A stretch of DNA of 64,000 nt from Maniola hyperantus (lineage: Eukaryota > Arthropoda > Insecta > Lepidoptera > Nymphalidae). The notes under the pieces were generated by a model. The model worked only from the letters and a program-made list of their open reading frames with translations, was not told the origin of the DNA and ran no database searches. How positions within the stretch are numbered: the stretch's first letter is position 1; every line of letters begins with the position of its first letter. The stretch is taken from assembly GCF_902806685.2 (NCBI RefSeq), contig NC_048557.2, forward strand, positions 3,588,654 through 3,652,653, in the 5' to 3' direction. This document shows positions 25,701-34,700 of the stretch, one piece after another. A program made the translations under genes and the position numbers.

Positions 25701-28700
25701 GTCCAATGAAAAACAATGATGAGGTCTAGGTTGAAGCGCGCTTGGCTAGAAGATGACTATACACTCTTGCCTTAAAGGTATTTAGGTTATACGTGGCAGG
25801 AAACAGGAACGCTGGAAGAGCATTCCACACCTAAGGGTCTGTATCAGAAATGTCAAGCAAAAACGTTTCGTACGAGTAGATTGGATGTCGACCACATGTA
25901 TAAGGTATCTTCTACCTATAGAGGCAGATTAATACATATGATATTCTGTGTTTTTAGATTTGAACGACGTCCTTCTCAAGATTGTGTAGGCTATCAGGCT
26001 CCCGGAGTTGCAGGGATATTCGGTGATCCTCACTTTGTTACGTTTGACGGGTTGCAGTACACCTTTAACGGGAAAGGTGAGCTTATAAGATTTCAAAATC
26101 TCCTTCTTTAAATTCTCAAAGCTTTAAAATTACTTGAATGAAATGGCAACTTTGGTTAACAAATGATAGAATTACCTAATTGCTAGGTAAAATAGGTCTT
26201 CCCAAGAGCGCGCCATCACACACGATCCTCCGCCTTCCTAATCCACCCACTTCCCGCTACCTTCTTAAGGTCGTCAGTAAAGCGGGTTGGAGATCGTCCC
26301 ACACTGCGCTTGCTGATACGCAGTCTCCACTCCAGAACACGTCTGCCCCAGCGGCTGATACGCAGTCTCCACTCCAGAACACGTCTGCCCCAGCGGCTAA
26401 TGTGGCCTGCCCACTGCCACTTCAGCTGGCTAATTCGTTGAGCTGTGTCGGTCACTCTGGTTCTCCTACGAATTTCCTCGTTACGGATTTGTCCCTCAAA
26501 GTAATACCCAAACAGGCCTTCCCATACTCTTGGAAAGGCCTATGTCCAGCAGTGGATGCATACTGGCTGATTGATTGATTGATTCTTAGATAAAATGTTT
26601 TAATACTTATTTATTCTTGTAGGTGAATATGTACTGGTGAGGGTTGACCGTCCTGAGATAAAACTGGACGTCCAAGGTCGCTTTGAACAAACTCCCAGGA
26701 ACAGATTTGGAGCGGTGAATGCTACTGTACTGACTTCAGTTGTAGCTGCTTCGAACAACTCGATCCCGATTGAGGTAATTATTAGAACTTGGCTGGCTTT
26801 GATATGGTGTTGACTGGAAATCATACATTTTACTTAACTTTTTTTTTAACTTTAACTTGTTTACTGCAAGTACAGTTAGCATCACTAATGATAAGTGGCT
26901 TTTTATTACACTTATTTAAAAAAATAGTAATTAAAAACTACAACACTTGTAAAGCTGACACTTGTAAAAGTTGTTATAATACGAGTACCTATTTACTTAT
27001 TTAAATTATATTCTTGTCATTTATTTACACCTAAATTTAAATCTAAAAAAAACACCGCGATTAATAGCCTCATCTGGTGACAGAAGGGCTGGCTCATTTT
27101 TTGCGCAACGGATGAGCCTGGCTGTCCAGCGCGGAAATGCAGCCAGTATTCTTGGCACCATTCCACGCGGTCATGATTTATATAGTAATTAGATAAGGCT
27201 AGCTTTAAGTTTTAACATTAAATTAAAACTAAAATAAATTAAATTAAATCTAAAACCTCATCGAGACCACCGGCACCGCCGCAGCGAGGCATTGTACCCA
27301 AGATGCTGGCAGCATTACCCCTTTGGATGGCCAAACTAATTATTTGACCAAGGTAGCTGCCAGCTCTCGGGTCCCCGGTTGACTCGAAACTTAACTTTAA
27401 CTGAATTTTTACTTAACGCAGGGCAAAATCTTTAAATTTGTTTAATGCTTTGCTATATTCTTGCAGGTAAGGTTGCGTCCACAGCACGCGCAGTGGAGAT
27501 ATCGACTAGATGTGTTTGCTGATAACAAGAGAATTTACTTCGATCGATCCTCGCTAAGAGTACAATACTTCCCTGGTAAGTTGCTACAAAGTTTCCACTG
27601 AGAGTCTATGGAGATAATATACAACAAGCCACAACCAAAGCTTTTCTCTTGGCTCTAGCTAGAATACAAATTAGACCCCCTTTGTCTATTTACGCAAGTA
27701 ATTCTTCTATTAGGGAGCATAGACGTATAATACTCTAAAACATTCAATTTCTTGAAAAATCAGATTAATATGTGGAATTTCCCATTCAGTAAAATTCGAA
27801 TGCAACTCTTGGTTGTGGATCTATAAAGAACCTTCTAAAAAGTCTTTTTTTCATCAAAAATTATTACATCAGTGTCTCTCTTAGGTGCCGTTGCTACATC
27901 GTTTTCTAGAACCTCAAAAAGCCAGCTAAATTTAATTTGTTTTGTCCTAGGTGTGACAGTGTACATGCCTATGTATGTCCTGAATCAGTCAGAAATCGTG
28001 ATCATGTTCCCCTCGGGTGCTGGAGTTGAAGTGATAGAAAACAGAGGCTTTATGAGTGCCAGAGTTTATTTGCCTTGGACTTATATGGTAAGTTATTTTA
28101 ATCCTGACTCTTTCGGCCCTTTTGCCTAAGCATATAAGAGGCGAAGCAACTCGGAGCGTACAGGTGTCAAGCCGGCATCACGGAGGAGCAGCAGTGGAGA
28201 TCTCAGCTGTGCTAGTTGGAGGGTTGCCTTTTTGCCATATAAAATCATAGATCCGCCCATTGAAGGTACCTACTTGTACGCAATAAAAATCACAGGCAAA
28301 CTTTTACTTTTATAAAAATCATTTACAAGGATGTACCAAAACTTTGTACAGTACGCGGCCGAAAGTAATGTACATCGACCTTTAGCAGGAGATTTGTAGA
28401 GCGCTGTCCTTGTCGTTGAGACCGACAAAGCGTCATATAGGTATGAGTGACAGAGACGACGCTCTACAAAGCCGAAATGTCATTCTAAAGGCGGATGTAC
28501 ATTACTTTCGGCCGCGTAGTGTAGATACCGTTTCTAAGCTGCGCGAGCCGCGAATAAATGTGTGTGTGCCACCCTGGTGCTACCGGTAGAAATCGAAACT
28601 GAAGTTTTTTGTTTTTGACTAGATAATTGTTGACTAGATAAACACATTTCGCTCTGGAATTAATGTAATTTCATTTTAATTTAGTTTTTTTTTAATTAAT

Positions 28701-31700
28701 TTAATGATTTATTAATGTTTTTCTTTATTTCCTAGAATCAAACTCGAGGACTCTTCGGCAATTGGTCATTGGACGTCAATGATGATTTCGTTCGTCCTGA
28801 TGGCTCTTTAACGTCAATTGACGTCAACAACTTCCAGTCAGCGCACAGGGACTTCGCACAATTTTGTGAGTGACTGGTTCCATCTTTTTTTTAGCTAAGC
28901 TCATTCATACCATACTGATGAAATTAGTCCACCACTTTACATTTCATTTTTTATGAAAAACTGCCATACCCCTTCAGGTTAGCCCGCTTCCATCTTAGAC
29001 TGCATCGTCACTTGCCTGCACGAGGTTAGATTGCAGTCAAGGGCCAACTTGTATCTGAATAAAAAAAAAAATACATACAGTCGAATTGAGAACCTCCTCC
29101 TTTTTTTGAAGTCTGTTAAAAAAGGGATTCTTGTAGATGCCGATTCGATGAAATTGGCGCTTATTCAGAATATTTTTTCAGGGCAACTTACAGATCGAGA
29201 GCAACAGGGTGTTGGCGTAGCTATGTTCTTCAGAGAATATGGTCGCACGGCAGCTTACTTCAACGACAACAACTTTATACCGAACTTCATAAGAGAGCCA
29301 ATAGACTTTTTGCCAGGAAATCGCTCCGGAGACGTGAGGAGGGCACAGGAAATATGCCAAGAATCATATCAATGTCGATATGACTATGGCATGACGCTGA
29401 ATAGAGAACAGGCGGAATTCACGAAGAACTATCTATCATCTATTGTAAGCATCTAAGTATATTAGTAACCGACATAGCTCGTAGCTGTGATAGTCTAGTG
29501 GTTAGGACGTCCGGCTTATAATCGGAGGTCGGGGGTTCGATCCCGGGCACGCACCTGTAACTTTTCGGAGTCATATGCATTTTAATTATTAAAAAAAACA
29601 TCGTAAAGAAACCTGCATGCCTGAGAGTTCTCCATGATGTACTCAAAGGTGTGTGAAGTCTACCAATCCGCACATGGCCAGCGTGGTAGACTATGGCCAA
29701 AACCCTTCTCTGAGAGGAGGCTCGTGCTCTGTATACTTAGTGAGCCGGCGGCGATGGATAGATTATGAGGATGATAATGATAGCTCAACGGGTTGCAAAG
29801 CTGAAGTTACAATGGGCAGGGCACATAGCTCGAAAATCCGATAGACTTTCCGGTCTCAACATGCTAGAATGGCGACCTCACACCAGAAAGCGCAGCGTAG
29901 CAATAACCCCCACTAGGTGACAGTCGACATCAAACGAGTAGCAGGGAGCCGCTGCATTTAGCGGCGCAAGACCGTGGTATCTGTAAATCCCCACAAGAGA
30001 CCTTGTCCACCAGTGGGTGTCTATTGGTTGATAATGATGATGATGATATTACTTTAAAGTCTTGTTCTTAGGCGTTACAATCTTGGCAGACTTGTCGATC
30101 GCCTACCGACGAAAACATGACTCCTATTTGTAGTCTTCAGTCCGTCTAAGATTTCCCAGTGCAGAGTTTATTCTGAATCGATCCAGGCTTGCAAGATGCA
30201 TTTTGCAAGCCTGAATAGACTGCATCAGCTGCACTGTCGTAGGCACGCTTATAAACGTTCATAATGAGTGTACCTAATTTCCTCATCACAGTCTTAATTT
30301 ATGCAAAATTGTAGATTTAAACGTGGGAAAATTATGTATGACTCAGTTGATAATAGCAGAGAAAAACTTATAATGGAAGGAAATCTTTAAATACCAATGA
30401 ATATACTTAAAAGTCGATTTGTCTGTTTGTGTAAACAGTAGACCGTAAGTATATCAAATGAATAGGTTTGTTGAGTATGAAGTTACTTACTTGAGTTCCA
30501 TATCCAAAATAATTTATAAGTTTTGGTGGCCAAAACTGTACCTACTGTTCTTTTCAGAGACGAAGAGCAGTCATTGCTTGACGCTATTGTATTGTAGGTA
30601 CATCCCGGTTTCAACCTAGTCTTATGAACTCCAAACTGACCTAGGTTTACATTACATACTAGCTGATGCCCGCGACTTCGTTAGACTGGATTTTGGTTAT
30701 GAAAAATCCCGTGGGAACTCGTTGATTTTCCGGGATAAAAAGTAGCCTATGTCACTCTCCAGATCTTTGACTATACCCATGCAAAAATCACGTCAATCCG
30801 TTGCTCCGTTGCGACGTGATTGAGGGACAAACTTAAAACCAATAAACCACCAAACAAACACACTTTCGCATTTATAATAAGGGTACTGATTCATTATTTG
30901 AGGGCCGTACCTTAAGTTGCATTTTCCATAATAAAATGGGTTTATGGAAAACAGTTGCATGTGTCACTTATTAAGTAGGTATCTTGTGTCCATTTCATTG
31001 TTCGTTTAATTATAGTGAACTGCAAGGTCTTTATGTTAAGGGAATTCTATAGAAAATCTTCAGTCGTACCTCGATATCCAAACGAGTAACTAAACTCATT
31101 CCAGACTCTTTCTAGTTTATAAGCTAAGCCCTATTGCAGTTCTGTAAATCTAGCTTTTGGCATTCATACTTAGATTAAATTGTAAGTATTCCAGATATAT
31201 TTTTTTTTGCAAAATAAACGATAGATAGGAGTTTTCAGTGAATTAAAGTGATCACGTTCAAATATCTATTTAAGTACCTAGGTAGTTCTAGTTGTGCAGT
31301 GTAAAATATTTTTGATATTTGAACTAATTTTATTATTCCGTAGTAGGTATAGTCCGCGACAGGTTGAGATGGCAATCGGGGTAGGCGGCGAGAGGACACC
31401 CCGCACAACCGCACGTCACCCGCACCGGGTTAGCGCGGGGGCTGTACGGCCGTGCGGGGCGTTCCCTCCCCGATTCCCATCTCGACTTGTCGCGTACTAT
31501 AATATGTAGGCTCAAGGCTGGTCACTCATTTAACTTTAAAATTTTTGTTCTAAGGTAAACATACGAGAAACAAACGCGCGTCGCGTCGTCAGCTGTGGCA
31601 TATTGGAGACACCTCGATTTGGCCGGAAGAGTAACTTCTTCTTCGTTCCTGGTACAAGGGTATGTACTCTTTGATTCTGTGTGCCTTTTTACTGAAGAAA

Positions 31701-34700
31701 TTAAATACTTGCTTTAACGATGAAGGAAAACATCGTGAAGAAACCTGACAAGCCTGAGAAAATAATGATCTCAAAGGTGTGTATTAAGTTACCAAACCGC
31801 ACTTGGCCAGCATGGTAGACCATGGCAAACCCTTCTTATTCTGAGAGGCCATGGCCCCACCAACTTCGCGGTCATATAGGCCGAAACGCGGGAGGGCACC
31901 CGTTCGGTACTTGCTCGACGGCTCTTTCCCGGGACGCCTTCTTGACTCCCTACAAGTTCTTTCTCTATACTACCTTGTCCCCACCAGGTCACTCTGCCCA
32001 TTCTGGGGTAGACGTCACAGATACGGGAGATTTCCTTCTCCGATCGTGGTGTCTCCTGTTCTAAGAGGAGAGACGTCCTCAGTAGTAAACCGGTGATGGG
32101 TTGATCATGATGTTGATGATGACAGTTTTGCTGGGACTGTATCGCTAAATATGTTTGCCATACATGCCCGTAGATAATTTAAACCATGTTTCAATTCAGG
32201 TGAACTTCGAGTGCAATCAAAACTTCATCCTGATCGGTGACAAACGTCGTATCTGTGAGGAGAACGGTAGATGGAATCTGCCAGATTACGGCTACACTGA
32301 ATGCTTACGTGAGTATACCTACCTACCTACTAAAAATTCAACTAAGAATTTTCATCCTGGTCAAATTACGAAATTGAATATATTTTTTAACCAATTCTGT
32401 GATAGACAAATATAGTGTTCTCTCTTATGAGAAGTCCTGGAGTCCTTATAGAAACCCTTTTACTTCTTCCTTTAGCTTTCCCCTCCACTTTTAAAATAGG
32501 TTCAAGTCAGGAGAGAATAGGCATCTTCTAGGCAAGCGAGGCTGCATCATCCCTTGCCAACAAGTCTGATTAAAGCCAAGCGCTAGTCTGTAAATTTTTA
32601 AAAACGGACTCCTTTTTGAATTACGGGATCGTCAAAATTTTTTTACAGTCAAATTAGTTCTTCTTTCTATACAAAATATTAAATAAGTTCAATTTTTATA
32701 AACAGGTAACCAGGAGTATTCTCAGCGCGCCCTGTTTTTGACTTGGGGCATCATAGTGGCAATTATTTTACCGTTAGCACTCCTCATTTGCCTGTTATGG
32801 TTCTGGTGTTGGCACAAACCGAGGTCCGAAGGCAAAGAAGGTTTCCGCTTCGCAGACATTCCACGGTCGAAATCCGCCTCTCGCCTTAATCTTAGATCAG
32901 CCTCAATGGGAAACATCACCGACACTATGAAATCTTCCACCCTACGTAGCCAAGATTCCGATGTAAAGCCCAGAATGCCCGATACTCCCACTGATGAAAG
33001 CCCCTTACAACCTACCACGACTTTAATAACCAGAGCTGCACCTCTTCCGCCTACCGAATCAATGCAGGATGGTGATACTTCAGGCATTGGATACTCCGAC
33101 TCCAATAAAAGCGATTCCAATAAATCTGATAAAGCCAAAAAACGTCGGGGTTATGACAAAACCTACAGAACTAACGAACCCTTACCGAATGCCCCTGAGA
33201 TAGAATTTGCAGATAAACCCTGGGATTTATCTGAAGAAGATTTGCTATCATTAACAACGCCATCTGAAACAGAATCCAATAAAGACTCAACTTTGACTCG
33301 ACCCGCTAAAGATATAAAATACATTAGCAAACCACGCCAAACTGGTCGACGTGCCCTTCCTAACGATTCAGGTTATTCCACCAAAGAGGGATCAGAAGAT
33401 CCTTATTCACCAAAGTTTGAAGGACAATACAGTCCTATACCATCTCAGTATTCTCCAACTTACTCTGAGATTTACTCTCCACCAGTAAGTCCAGTATCAG
33501 ACAATAGTCCAAGGAGCACTTATAACAATACAGGCTTACCAGAGCCTCCTAAAAGTGCTCCACCTACAGAAATAAAGACATTTACTCTTCCTCCTAAAAG
33601 AGGAAAGTCTGTAGAAACACTAATCGATCCTCCCGCGGCTGAAATGCCTACTTTTAGCAGTCGATCCACTATGGTTTAAGCTTATCTACCGTTCGATAAG
33701 CGCAAAATCCCACTGATAAAGTATTAAGGTGAAAAATTAACACTGCCCAACATTATGTCAATTTTTAGGGTTCCGTATCTCAAAAGAAAAAACGGAACCC
33801 TTACAGGATCACTTTGTTGTCTGTCTGTCTGTCGGTCTGTCAAGAAACCTACAGGGTACTTCCCGTTGACTCATGAATAGAAGATGATAATAGAATCATG
33901 AAATTTGGCAGGTAGGTAGATCTTATAGCTGACATTTGGGGAAAAATCTGAAAACCGTGAATTTGTGGTTACATCACACAATAAAAATTAAATTGTGGTC
34001 ATGAATTAATAATTAGTATTTTTAATTTTACAAGTAAGATAACTATATCAAGTGGGGTATCATATGAAAGGTCTGCACTTGTGCATTCTAAAACAGATTT
34101 TTATTTACTTTTATGTATCATAGTTTTTGAATTATCCTGCAAAATATCGAAAAAATACGACTGTAGTACGGAACCCTCATTGCGCGAGCCTGACTCGCAC
34201 TTGGCCGGTTTTTTTGGAGTATCGGGCTGCCCATTTAAATTATTATATTTTGTACTTAACTAACTGATTCTATAATCTAACAAATAATTGCTTAGAATAA
34301 GTTAGCATTTGCACTAACTTAGTATTTTATAGGTCACTAGACATTTCCATTAGTTAGGGTTTTCTACAGGATTAAGATTATTTTGTGTTGTGTTGTTTCC
34401 CGTTGTTGTTATTGTTTCAAAGTTTTATTTAAATGTTTACAAATTAACAAATCGATGTAAAAAATAAGAATACGATTAAAATATTTATAAATCGGAATTA
34501 TTATCACAGAGAGAGGAAATTTCTGTTCTGAAGCAAGGTAGAATAACTTCCACTATGGCTTAATTTTTTTTAAATTTTCAATAGGAAAGCAAGGAATAAA
34601 GCTACCACATTTTGTGTGGAATAGAAATTTTCTCGGTCGTGTGATGTGTTTTTTATTTTTTCCTCGATAAGCTCTTATTACTTGCTTTCTTATCAAGGTG

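Noticed and set aside
29484..29550. tRNA gene
   Set aside because: It has box A and box B but is the head of a SINE with a conserved body and tail, and it does not fold into a clean tRNA.
32722..33138. 138-codon minus-strand frame
   Set aside because: It is antisense to the mesh isoform A terminal exon.
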